This document shows positions 7,311 to 15,753 of a DNA stretch of 64,000 nt, one piece after another. The notes beneath the pieces are model-generated. The model ran no database searches, was not told the DNA's origin, and was given only the letters and a program-made list of their open reading frames with translations. Position numbers and translations under genes: made by a program. Each line of letters opens with the position of its first letter. Position 1 is the stretch's first letter. The DNA comes from an uncultured Porphyromonadaceae bacterium (lineage in GTDB: Bacteria > Bacteroidota > Bacteroidia > Bacteroidales > Barnesiellaceae): contig UPYI01000014.1 in the NCBI GenBank assembly GCA_900538555.1, forward strand, positions 1 through 64,000, read 5' to 3'.

Positions 7311-8795
7311 TTAACGTTTGGCGTTCAGTTCGCCGGGATATACGCGGTTGTCGTTTTTCCCGTGGAACGGTTCCCATATTTGGGCAAAGAACGGATTTCC
7401 TTGGGCTATTTTTCCGTAATTCCAGGGTGCCGGTTCGCATTCGGGGCACCAGTGTCCGCCTAACAGGATGAGGCGGGGTGATGCTTTGAACCGGTGTCCG
7501 AACTGGCATTCCCATTCGAGCGGGGTGGCAATATCGCCGACGGTCATGGTTTCCGACAGGCATTTCCCTCCTCTGAATGCGGCGGCTTTCCGCATGTCGT
7601 CTATATCCCACAATTGTTGCGGTTTGGTCTCGTCGTATCCGTGGTCGAGCAATCGGGGCGTTTCCGAAGGGCGTTTCAGGTTTTGTTTGTCCCAATCGGG
7701 TATTTCTTCCCATGCTTCGTACGAACCGAAGTAGGCTTTTACCATTTCGTCGTTCCTGTTCTTTATCCAATCGAGTGTTCCGTATCTCTTTTTGGAGGCA
7801 ACGGTATGCATTACGGCTTTGATAAGACAAGCCGGTACTATTTTAGCCAAGCGGAAGTACCACGGCAGGCTTGCTGCCAGTTGGCGGAAGTATTCGTCGC
7901 TGGGAATGTTGGCGCGGAAATGGAGGTAGTTTTCCAATACGTCGGCATCGGTGTACCATTGTCCGTGGAAGTTTTCAGTGGCGAACCAGTTGGCTCCGAA
8001 TATTTTTTCGGGAGCCGGGCAGGAGAGCGCTTTCATGACTTTCGCTTCGAATTCGTAGTTTGTCAGCCTGTACGAAGCGCCGCTACTGATGTTGTAGAAA
8101 CGATTCCAGAACTCTTCGGGTACGTTGTCTTCGCAGACATTGGCAAGCAATCGTCCGGAGTCTTCGGTCGTAGCCCATTCCAATACACCTGCGATAGGCA
8201 CGTGGAAAGATATGGGATCGGATCCGTTGAAAAGCATTTCGGTAGACAGGATTCCGGATTGGCGGAGCGATACCCAATGTTTCAGTCCCGACTCGGCTAC
8301 GATGCGTTCGGCTACGGTTTTCGACAATCCGTAGTAGTCGTGGATACTGGCACTTATCGGGTCGCCGGTACGCCCCCAATGTATGGGCGGATTGCGGTGC
8401 CCGGTTTGGGCGACGGATCCGATGTAGACCAATTTTATGTTGTCGGGATCGGGTTGGGCTTTGATGGCTTTTACGATATTTTCTACGGCTCCGATATTCA
8501 CACGCAGGGTTTGTTTCGGAACGTAGTCGGCTTTGGGCGATACCAATCCGCCGACATGCAGCACGATGTCGGCACCGGTAACGGCGGCAAGTATATCATC
8601 GTAGTTGTTGAGGTCGCCCCATACGATCCGGATATTCGGGCTCTTTTCGTATTGCGCCATGCTTTTTTGGTTCCGTTTGCTGGGGCGTACCAATAATGTG
8701 ATGTTAAACCGGTCGGTGCGATGTAGCAGTTCTTTCAATCCTGCTTTGCCCATCGTACCGGTAGCTCCGGTCAGAAAGACTGTCTTTTTGTTCAT
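7311..8795 (-). CDS. Extended short-chain dehydrogenase/epimerase fused to a C-terminal zinc-ribbon-like domain
   Basis: A 494-residue protein. Residues 1 to about 330 are an NAD(P)-dependent extended SDR: TGATGTMGKAG at 9-19 is the dinucleotide loop, and DYYGLSKTVAER carries the catalytic YxxxK. The last 90 residues add a different module with WECQFGHRFKASP followed by GHWCPEC, the C..GH..CPxC pattern of zinc-ribbon domains. The substrate is unknown. The fusion is unusual for an SDR and hints at a partner-binding or redox role. It follows the TetR gene by 126 bases and has a TATATTTG box at 8841-8834. The TPR gene follows closely. Confidence 0.8.
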   Translation of the reverse strand: MNKKTVFLTGATGTMGKAGLKELLHRTDRFNITLLVRPSKRNQKSMAQYEKSPNIRIVWGDLNNYDDILAAVTGADIVLHVGGLVSPKADYVPKQTLRVNIGAVENIVKAIKAQPDPDNIKLVYIGSVAQTGHRNPPIHWGRTGDPISASIHDYYGLSKTVAERIVAESGLKHWVSLRQSGILSTEMLFNGSDPISFHVPIAGVLEWATTEDSGRLLANVCEDNVPEEFWNRFYNISSGASYRLTNYEFEAKVMKALSCPAPEKIFGANWFATENFHGQWYTDADVLENYLHFRANIPSDEYFRQLAASLPWYFRLAKIVPACLIKAVMHTVASKKRYGTLDWIKNRNDEMVKAYFGSYEAWEEIPDWDKQNLKRPSETPRLLDHGYDETKPQQLWDIDDMRKAAAFRGGKCLSETMTVGDIATPLEWECQFGHRFKASPRLILLGGHWCPECEPAPWNYGKIAQGNPFFAQIWEPFHGKNDNRVYPGELNAKR

Positions 8796-8833
8796 AATTC
8801 TTGTTTAAGATAACTTTTATTTTTGAAAGCATG

Positions 8834-8841
8834 CAAATATA
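8834..8841 (-). promoter_or_regulatory. -7 promoter element of the SDR-TPR pair
   Basis: TATATTTG on the minus strand, 38 bases before the SDR start; -33 element unclear. Confidence 0.45.
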
Positions 8842-8921
8842 GTTCTATTTTTCGAATATCTTGTCCGGATGGTCGGATATAATGCGTATGTAGGATGATG
8901 GTTGCTGCCTGTTCCCGGTGG

Positions 8922-9545
8922 TTACCTTTCCGGTGGAGTTACTTCCAACAGTGCTTTCATCTGATTGCAGATGTTTTGTTTCCAGCCCAACAGGAATATC
9001 CTGAACTCTTCTTCGTTTTCGAAAAACATACAGGAAAGAACTTTTTTGGAAAGGAATGGAAAAATGAGCATGCTGTACAGGGTGAGAAAGAGGGTGCTGA
9101 TAGGGACTTCTTTTAATCTCCCTTCTTTCATTTCTTTCTGTATCATTTGTTCCGCCCGATTTATATATTCGGCTAAGGGCAATGTCTTTACAGTCAGTAT
9201 CAGGTGATCGATGTCGCGGTTCGCTTCGGAAAGGATAAAGTTCGGTAATGCGGGATTCTCGGAGAATACCGATATATAAACGTCTATGATCTTTTCGATT
9301 TTGTCGAAAAAGGAACCTTCCTCGGTGAAAATCTTTTGTAACGACGGCGAAATGATGCTGACAATGGATTGGAATACCGCCTGAAACATTTTGTCTTTTG
9401 TCCGGAAATAGTAATGCAGTGTGGGTCGATTGATGTCTGCCGCGGCAGCGATGTCGCTCATGCTTGTGCCGTCGAATCCCCGTTCGATAAAAAGTTGCTT
9501 GGCGATCGTTATGATTTTTTCTTCTAATATGTTGTTGTTTTTCAT
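8922..9545 (-). CDS. TetR/AcrR-family regulator
   Basis: A 207-residue repressor. The N-terminal helix-turn-helix is clear: IITIAKQLFIERGFDGTSM then DIAAAADINRPTLHYYFRTKD (split over residues 10-54). The rest is the all-helical ligand-binding and dimer domain, with no recognisable ligand specificity. It starts 4 bases after the large activase gene ends, so both share one mRNA. A TGACA-N4-TGTCA palindrome in the promoter spacer of that unit (13872-13885) is the natural operator, implying autoregulation. Confidence 0.9.
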   Translation of the reverse strand: MKNNNILEEKIITIAKQLFIERGFDGTSMSDIAAAADINRPTLHYYFRTKDKMFQAVFQSIVSIISPSLQKIFTEEGSFFDKIEKIIDVYISVFSENPALPNFILSEANRDIDHLILTVKTLPLAEYINRAEQMIQKEMKEGRLKEVPISTLFLTLYSMLIFPFLSKKVLSCMFFENEEEFRIFLLGWKQNICNQMKALLEVTPPER

Positions 9546-9549
9546 CGTA

Positions 9550-12500
9550 TTATTTCATGTTGTTGGTGAATAACAGAAGCCGGTTGATGATATTGGCATC
9601 ACTTACTCCGCTATCGAAATCCAAAGATAGTAAATTCATTTGAGGATATAGTGTTTTTATCTTCTTTTCGACGCCTTTCGACACGATGTGGTTGGCTATA
9701 CATCCGAACGGTTGCAGGCTGACGACATTGTGGATTCCTTGTTTGGCAAAGGAAACGATTTCGGCAGGCAGTGCCCACCCTTCGCCGAATTGTGCGGAGA
9801 GTGAAACGATCTGTTTCCCGTTTTCCGCTTCTTCGAAAATGTCGGGGAACGGGATGAAGCCGTCGAATTGCGACGCGATTGTATTTACTTTCTTTATTTG
9901 TCGCCGGATCAAAGCGTATGCTGCATCTGCCAACACTTCGGGCAGGTAACTGCGTGCGATGTGGCATTGCTTGCGTACTTTCCGGTTTACGAATCCTTGC
10001 ATAAAGAAGCTGGTCAGTTGCGGCGGAATTACTTCTATCCGGTTTTCGGTCAGCCACCGTACGACGCGTTTGTGGGCGAATGAGTTGAATTTCAGGAATA
10101 TTTCTCCTACAATACCTACTTTGTGAAGCGGAGCTTCGTTTACGGCGATTTTACCGAATGCGAGTGCGGCTTCGCCGATTTTATCGTAGAGCCTGTCAGG
10201 CTTGTTTTGCAGGATGATTGCCTGTGCTTCGTCCAGATACCGGTCGCGCAGGCGATCGGCATCCCCCGGATGTTCTTCGCGGGCAAGAGCCGCATAGTAG
10301 AACTGGGCGATGCAGTCGCTATACAACAATGCCGCCAGCGTAATGGGGAGTATTTTCAACCACGGGATGTTGAAGCCGGGCTGCTCGTTGGTAAGCCCGT
10401 CGCTGAATGCTACCGATATTACCGGTACGTCGGCAAATCCGGCATCGACCATTGCTTTCTTGATAAGCCCGATATAGTTGGTGGCACGGCATTGACCTCC
10501 GGTTTGGGTGATCGCCACAGCCGTTTCATTCAGGTCGTATTTGCCGGATGCAAGGGCTTTGATCAGGTCGCCGACGATTAGTGTAGCCGGATAGCAGACT
10601 TCGTTGTTGGCATATTTCAGTCCGTATTCCGCCGACTCGGTGTCGCTTTCCGGCAGGCATTCTACTTCATAGCCTGCCAGTTGGAACACTGCCGGAATCA
10701 AGGGCGAGATGAAATCGGTAAAGTAGGGCGCCAGTATTTTCCTTTTTTTCTCTTGCGCGGTGAATATCCGGGTCGTGTGAAAAGGTTCTTTTTTCGATTG
10801 GCGGTCGCGGTTGTATTTGAGGCATTCGACGAGCGACCGTACCCGTAGCTTGATGGAGCCGATGTTATTGACGTCGTCGATTTTCAGCAGGGTGAGCGTC
10901 TTGCCGTGACGGTTGAGAATGGAGCGTACTTCGTCGAGGAGGAATGCATCCGGACCGCATCCGAACGATGTCATCTGTACGAAATGTACATCCTCTCCTT
11001 GCTGCGCAACCCACTCGGCTGCTTTCAGTATCCGGTTGATATATGCCCATTGCGATACTAAATAGGAGTCGTCTACCGTAACGTCGGCATGGTTCCGGAC
11101 AATGTCGTCGGTAATGACATCCACCCCCATGTCGGCGATCATTTCCGACAGTTTGTGCTGTACCAACGGATCGGTATGGTAGGGGCGTCCGGCAAGCAGC
11201 AGTGTCAGTTTCTGCTTCGACCGGTTCCGGTTGTATTGTTTGCGGTTGATTTCAGCGATCTGGTTTTCATATTCTTGTTGAGCTTCTGTCGCCTTTTTTA
11301 TGGCTGTCCGGATTCGGGCATGCGGAACGCCTAAGGAGGCGAGGTATTCGGTGCATGCCTTGTGCAACAGTTTTTCATCCTTAAACGAAACCGTAGGGCT
11401 GTCGATCGGGATGCCGGTATGGATCACGCTTTTGATCACGTCGGAGTAGCCTGTTACGATAGGGCAGTTGAAACTGTTGCGCATCTGTTTGTCGTCCTGT
11501 TTTTCGAAGATGACGTAAGGCAGGAAGATACGACTGACCTTTTTATCGATCAAATCGTAGATGTGGCTGTGTACGAGTTTTGCCGGGAAACAGATGTTGT
11601 CGGACATAACGGAGTGGACTCCCTGTTCATATCGCCGGTAAGTGGAGGGATCGGACAAAACGGTCCGGAATCCGGCTTCGTTGAACAGCGTATGCCAGAA
11701 CGGGAATTCCTCATACATATTCAGGCTTCGCGGCAATCCGATGACTTGTACATTCTCTAATGCCAGTTGTGCCGGCGGATTGAACAGGGCGCGGAATGCA
11801 ACGGTCGAGACCGGACTTGCTGCGCCGGTCGTTTTTGCCCGATCGAAGAGCAGGGCATATTTGTCGGTATAGACGTTATGTCCTTTCTGTGTTTTCTCTC
11901 CGCGATTGGAAAAAATGCGTTCGCATTTGTTGCCGGAATAGAATATGCTTCCGTTCGAGAAGGTATATTTCTGGATGTAACATTGATTTTCGCAGCCTCG
12001 GCATTGTGTGTTTCCGCTTCGGTAGTCGGAAGCGGATACCAGCGAGGTCAGTTTGACCGCTGTTTTTCCCTGATCTTCCCGCGCGAGCAATGCACATCCG
12101 TAAGCACCCATCAGTTCGGGAATGTTGCTTCGGCGGATATTCTTTCCGGTCAGCAGTTCAAAAGCTCGGGCTATCGAATCGTTGCGCATGGTACCGCCTT
12201 GCAATACGATGTGATCTCCCAGTTCGGCAGTGTCGCGAAGTTTCAGTACTTTGTAAAGGCAGTTTTTGACGACGGAATAGGACAGTCCGGCGGCTATGTC
12301 GTCGATTGTGGCGCCTTCGCGAAGAGCCTGTTTTACTTTGGAATTCATAAACACGGTACAGCGGGTGCCCAGGTCGCAGGGATTTTGCGCCAATGCCGCC
12401 ATACGGGCAAACTCGGCTACCGGATGATTCAACGATCGGGAAAAAGTTTCGATGAACGAACCGCATCCCGAGGAACAGGCTTCGTTGATTTCCATTCGCG

Positions 12501-13836
12501 ACAGGATGCCGTTTTCGACGAAGAGGGCTTTCATGTCCTGCCCGCCGATGTCGAGAATAAACGATACGTCCGGGTCGATTTCGTGTGCCGCTTTGTAGTG
12601 GGCAATGGTTTCTATCGTACTGCCGTTCAATCGGAATGCAGTCTTGATCAGGTCTTCGCCATAGCCGGTGGAGTAGGCGGAGCGTATCGACGGGATCGTG
12701 CCTGTGTTCCGGCAGGAATCCAGCCATTCGGTCAGCCCTTTTTTTACTGCTGTGATCGGATCGCCGTTGTTGCCGGCATAATAGGAGAAGGCGAGATGCC
12801 CGTGCTCGTCGATTGCCACGATTTTAGTAGTGGTCGATCCGGAGTCTATGCCTAAGAACACTTCTTGGGGTGTCGTATCGGTTCGGGTAATCCGCAATGT
12901 CCCTTTTTGTTCTTTCCAGTTTGCGTATTCTTCTTCCGATGCGAAGAGGCAGGGAAGTGATTGGGCCGTGCGGCCGACCGGCGTATGAAGTTGAGTTTGT
13001 ACTCGTTTTATTAATTCGGAAATGGCGATGGCACGTCCGGCATCGGCACTGAGTGCCGTACCGAAAGCCGGGATCAGTTCGCCGTTTTCGGGAACTACGA
13101 TGTCCGTATCGTTAATTTTCAGATAGTTGATGAATGCTTTTCGCAACGATGGTATGAAAGACAACGGCCCGCCGCAGAATAAAATCTTCGGCTTTATTTC
13201 GTAGCCGTGCGATAATGTGACGACGGTTTGTACCGCTACTGCATGGAAGATGGATGCGGCAATATCGGCTTTGCTGACGTTTTTGCTGATGAGGTTTTGT
13301 ACGTCGGTTTTGGAAAATACGCCGCAACGGGAAGCTATCGGGTGCAGGTGAGTCGCCTCGGCAGCCAGTCGATCGAGTTCGTGGGTATCTACCCCCAGCA
13401 GAATAGCCATTTGGTCGATGAATGCGCCTGTTCCTCCTGCGCAGTTTCCGTTCATACGCAGGTCGGCGGTGCCGTCCGGTTTCAGGTAGACGATTTTGGC
13501 ATCTTCTCCTCCGATATCGATCAGTGTCGAAATATCGGGATGGAGAGTTCTTATGAAGCGCGAAGCGGCGATCACTTCCTGTACGAATGGTATTTCGATC
13601 CGTTCGGATATGCCCATGCCTACCGATCCGGTAATTGCGAGGGAGAGTTCGATGTCGCCCAACTGATTTTTGGCATCGGATAGAAATCGATAGAGTAAAG
13701 GCATTATGTCGGCATTGTGCCGTTGGTATCGGGTGTAGACCGGGTGGTTTTCGTTATCGACTACAACGGCTTTGGCAGTGGTAGAACCGAAGTCTATTCC
13801 CATTCTATATCCTTTTGCGATCATGTTCATAACCAT
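9550..13836 (-). CDS. Four-module BcrAD/BadFG-type activase fused to HgdB/double-cubane-like reductase
   Basis: A 1428-residue cytoplasmic iron-sulfur protein. Module 1 (12-275) and module 2 (328-585) are ASKHA ATPases of the 2-hydroxyglutaryl-CoA dehydratase activator family: phosphate loops IDFGSTTAKA and IDSGSTTTKI, and cluster cysteines C132 and C171, C454/C458 and C493. A CRGCENQC motif follows (612-619). Two duplicated reductase-like halves come next, with cysteine triads C749, C791, C960 and C1081, C1116, C1379, the pattern expected for HgdB or double-cubane-cluster proteins. In this family ATP hydrolysis pushes electrons to very low potential to drive hard reductions; the substrate here is unknown. 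Start chosen at 13836 (a downstream Met12 is possible). In one unit with the TetR gene. Confidence 0.88.
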   Translation of the reverse strand: MVMNMIAKGYRMGIDFGSTTAKAVVVDNENHPVYTRYQRHNADIMPLLYRFLSDAKNQLGDIELSLAITGSVGMGISERIEIPFVQEVIAASRFIRTLHPDISTLIDIGGEDAKIVYLKPDGTADLRMNGNCAGGTGAFIDQMAILLGVDTHELDRLAAEATHLHPIASRCGVFSKTDVQNLISKNVSKADIAASIFHAVAVQTVVTLSHGYEIKPKILFCGGPLSFIPSLRKAFINYLKINDTDIVVPENGELIPAFGTALSADAGRAIAISELIKRVQTQLHTPVGRTAQSLPCLFASEEEYANWKEQKGTLRITRTDTTPQEVFLGIDSGSTTTKIVAIDEHGHLAFSYYAGNNGDPITAVKKGLTEWLDSCRNTGTIPSIRSAYSTGYGEDLIKTAFRLNGSTIETIAHYKAAHEIDPDVSFILDIGGQDMKALFVENGILSRMEINEACSSGCGSFIETFSRSLNHPVAEFARMAALAQNPCDLGTRCTVFMNSKVKQALREGATIDDIAAGLSYSVVKNCLYKVLKLRDTAELGDHIVLQGGTMRNDSIARAFELLTGKNIRRSNIPELMGAYGCALLAREDQGKTAVKLTSLVSASDYRSGNTQCRGCENQCYIQKYTFSNGSIFYSGNKCERIFSNRGEKTQKGHNVYTDKYALLFDRAKTTGAASPVSTVAFRALFNPPAQLALENVQVIGLPRSLNMYEEFPFWHTLFNEAGFRTVLSDPSTYRRYEQGVHSVMSDNICFPAKLVHSHIYDLIDKKVSRIFLPYVIFEKQDDKQMRNSFNCPIVTGYSDVIKSVIHTGIPIDSPTVSFKDEKLLHKACTEYLASLGVPHARIRTAIKKATEAQQEYENQIAEINRKQYNRNRSKQKLTLLLAGRPYHTDPLVQHKLSEMIADMGVDVITDDIVRNHADVTVDDSYLVSQWAYINRILKAAEWVAQQGEDVHFVQMTSFGCGPDAFLLDEVRSILNRHGKTLTLLKIDDVNNIGSIKLRVRSLVECLKYNRDRQSKKEPFHTTRIFTAQEKKRKILAPYFTDFISPLIPAVFQLAGYEVECLPESDTESAEYGLKYANNEVCYPATLIVGDLIKALASGKYDLNETAVAITQTGGQCRATNYIGLIKKAMVDAGFADVPVISVAFSDGLTNEQPGFNIPWLKILPITLAALLYSDCIAQFYYAALAREEHPGDADRLRDRYLDEAQAIILQNKPDRLYDKIGEAALAFGKIAVNEAPLHKVGIVGEIFLKFNSFAHKRVVRWLTENRIEVIPPQLTSFFMQGFVNRKVRKQCHIARSYLPEVLADAAYALIRRQIKKVNTIASQFDGFIPFPDIFEEAENGKQIVSLSAQFGEGWALPAEIVSFAKQGIHNVVSLQPFGCIANHIVSKGVEKKIKTLYPQMNLLSLDFDSGVSDANIINRLLLFTNNMK

Positions 13837-13861
13837 TTTGCTATTTTGTTTTTGATACTGA

Positions 13862-13893
13862 CAAATGTATTTGACACTTATGTCAGACGCAAA
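13862..13893 (-). promoter_or_regulatory. Promoter and probable TetR operator of the activase-tetR unit
   Basis: On the minus strand TTTG (13893-13890), 20 bases, then TACATTTG (13869-13862). The spacer holds the inverted repeat TGACA-CTTA-TGTCA (13872-13885), so a bound dimer would block polymerase. A second TACATTTG box overlaps the -33 element (13897-13890). The leader is about 20 bases. Confidence 0.7.
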
Positions 13894-14018
13894 TGTATAA
13901 ACAAAAAGCGAAAAACAATCCTTTGTTAGTCGTTTTTAACAAAAAGGAGGGTTTGTTGGTTTACTGGCAGTATGTTATATATGATTTTTTCAGAAATTTT
14001 CGGATAACAACGGGTGCG

Positions 14019-14240
14019 GAACGTTTTCGATAGCCGAGTGCAGAGGCGAACTTGTTCGGACTATGCCGAGGCGAGAAAAGGTGCATTGGGATGAACGTTT
14101 TCGATAGCCGAGAGCGGAGGCGAACTTGTTCGGACTATGCCGAGGCAAGAAAAGGTGCATTAGGATGAACGTTTTCGATAGCCGAGGGTAGAGGCGAATT
14201 TATTCGGACTATGTCCAAGAGACAAGGGATACATAAAAAT
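14019..14240 (+). repeat. Family 2 tandem repeat, three 74-base units
   Basis: Units start at about 14021, 14095 and 14169 with ACGTTTTCGATAGCCGAG and end with GAGAAAAGGTGCAT; the third is decayed. Each holds a short hairpin; units 1-2 keep CGAAC-TT-GTTCG and unit 3 CGAAT-TT-ATTCG, a compensatory change. This copy faces ruvX but is 330 bases from it and lies upstream of its promoter, unlike the other copies. Confidence 0.85.
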
Positions 14241-14269
14241 GGGTGCCCTGCTGAGTTTGAATAGGGGGC

Positions 14270-14338
14270 AAAAAAAATTGGCTGTCTCACGACAACCAAT
14301 CTTCATTAACCTTAAATCTAATACCATGAAAAACACAT
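14270..14338 (-). ncRNA. Candidate small RNA, copy 2 of a paralogous pair
   Basis: Paralogue of the 3199-3271 unit. Minus-strand order: TATATTTG (14348-14341), conserved body GTATTAGATTTAAGGTTAA, a 10 bp hairpin (14277-14286 with 14291-14300) whose one imperfect pair is G-U on this strand only, then eight T. It ends 430 bases before the activase start and the tandem repeats lie in between, so it is probably a free-standing RNA rather than a leader. Confidence 0.65.
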
Positions 14339-14340
14339 TA

Positions 14341-14373
14341 CAAATATAGGTGGTTTTTATGTTATACAACATA
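14341..14373 (-). promoter_or_regulatory. Promoter of small RNA copy 2 with near-palindrome
   Basis: TATATTTG at 14348-14341; upstream TATGTTATACAACATA (14358-14373) is the copy-1 palindrome with one mismatch, again over the -33 position. Confidence 0.55.
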
Positions 14374-14480
14374 TAATCGGATAGAAAATGAATCGAATTA
14401 ACTTTTTTTGTATGTTTAATAGCATAAATGCTCTTGTATTAAGACTTGTTTGAGGAAAAGTAGGGAGATAGGATAGGATA

Positions 14481-14560
14481 AGATAGGATGCGGTTCGGCA
14501 GAATCAATTCGTGAAACTTCATTTCCCGTTTGTTTCTGCTCTCACCTTTCACTATCTTTG
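14481..14560 (+). promoter_or_regulatory. Promoter repeat (family 3), copy 2, for ruvX
   Basis: TTTG at 14529-14532, exactly 20 bases, then TATCTTTG at 14553-14560. Homologous to 6041-6121 from GGATGCGGTTCGGCA onward. The ruvX ATG is at 14570, only 9 bases after the -7 box, so the mRNA is nearly or fully leaderless. Confidence 0.78.
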
Positions 14561-14569
14561 TTCCCGATT

Positions 14570-14983
14570 ATGGCACGCATATTATCGATAGATTACGGAA
14601 AAAAGCGAACGGGTTTGGCGGTTACCGATCCGTTGCAGATTATAGCGAACGGATTGACGACGGTCGCTACATCGGAACTGATGGAGTATCTTACCCGATA
14701 TATAGAGCGGGAACCGGTGGAACGGGTGGTGATCGGCTTGCCTCGTCAGTCGGACAATACTCCGTCGGAAAATATGCCCCGTGTCGTCGGCTTTGCCAAT
14801 ACCTTTAAGAAACGGTTTCCTCAGATCCCTGTCGATTTTTACGACGAACGTTTCACGTCGGTGCTGGCGCATCGGGCGATGCTCGACGGGGGACTGAAAA
14901 AAATGGCTCGCCGTAACAAAGAACTGGTCGATGAGATCAGCGCAACGATTATATTGCAAAGTTATATGGAAAGTAAAAAGTAA
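14570..14983 (+). CDS. ruvX: Putative pre-16S rRNA nuclease, RuvX/YqgF
   Basis: A 137-residue RNase-H-fold protein of the YqgF family, which matures the 5' end of 16S rRNA. Motifs: IDYGKKRTGLAV (about 6-17) with the first catalytic aspartate, VIGLPRQSDNTPSE, and FYDERFTSVLAHRAM with the second acidic site, ending in DEISATIILQSY. Start placed at ATG 14570 rather than an in-frame TTG at 14558, which lies inside the -7 promoter box. def follows after 6 bases, so the two form one operon. Confidence 0.92.
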   Translation: MARILSIDYGKKRTGLAVTDPLQIIANGLTTVATSELMEYLTRYIEREPVERVVIGLPRQSDNTPSENMPRVVGFANTFKKRFPQIPVDFYDERFTSVLAHRAMLDGGLKKMARRNKELVDEISATIILQSYMESKK

Positions 14984-14989
14984 TTTGAT

Positions 14990-15553
14990 ATGATACTACC
15001 TGTTTATCTTTATGGACATCCTGTCCTTAGAAATGTGGCTACGGACATTGATGCCGATTACCCGAAGTTGAAAGAGTTGATAGCCGATATGTACGAGACG
15101 ATGTATAGTTCCGACGGTATCGGTATTGCCGCTCCTCAGGTGGGGTTGTCGATCCGTCTTGTGGCAATCGATGTCGATCCGATGGCGGAGATGTTTCCCG
15201 AATTGAAGGGATTGAAAATGACGTTGATCAATCCGAAGTTAGAGGTGTTGGAGGATGGTGAAACCTTTGCGCGCGAAGAGGGCTGTTTGAGTTTGCCGGG
15301 AATCCATGAAACGGTGAAACGCACCGAGAAGATCCGCCTGCAATGGCTCGACGAAGAGTTCAAACCTCATGACGAGGTGATCGAAGGTTATCTGGCTCGG
15401 GTGATTCAGCATGAATACGACCATTTGGAGGGACATGTATTTATCGATCATATCTCACCGATTCGCAAACAGTTGATCAAATCGAAACTGACCAACATCA
15501 TCAAAGGCAAAGTGCGTTGCGATTATCGGGTGAAATATGCCCCCGGCAAATAA
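14990..15553 (+). CDS. def: Peptide deformylase
   Basis: Removes the formyl group from the first methionine of new proteins. All three motifs are present: GIGIAAPQVG (43-52), EGCLS with metal ligand C99, and QHEYDH with H141 and H145 as ligands and E142 as catalyst. 187 residues, standard length. It is co-transcribed with ruvX and is followed by family 2 repeats. Confidence 0.96.
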   Translation: MILPVYLYGHPVLRNVATDIDADYPKLKELIADMYETMYSSDGIGIAAPQVGLSIRLVAIDVDPMAEMFPELKGLKMTLINPKLEVLEDGETFAREEGCLSLPGIHETVKRTEKIRLQWLDEEFKPHDEVIEGYLARVIQHEYDHLEGHVFIDHISPIRKQLIKSKLTNIIKGKVRCDYRVKYAPGK

Positions 15554-15600
15554 TATCGGATGCGGAGCCGGAATCGGGGAATAACGTCCATGCTCCTTTT

Positions 15601-15752
15601 CTCGTACGGGCTATGCCGAGGCGCGGCGTTTATTGACAATTAAAAATTTAAAATAAATTGCAAGCCGAGAGCAGAAGCGGTCAAAGGAAAACTTGAACCG
15701 ATTATGCCAAGGCGAAGCGTTTATTGAAAACTAAAAGTTTAAAATATATTTA
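15601..15752 (+). repeat. Family 2 repeat, two divergent units with AT-rich tails
   Basis: Unit 1 (15601-15658) keeps only GGGCTATGCCGAGGCG; unit 2 (15661-15752) keeps AAGCCGAGAGCAGA and ATGCCAAGGCGAAG. Both end in a shared tail of the form CGTTTATTGAnAATTAAAA. In unit 2 the hairpin arms are replaced by CGGTCAA and TTGAACCG, which still pair with one bulge. Unit 2 ends one base before the ettA ATG. Confidence 0.7.
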
Positions 15753-15753
15753 G

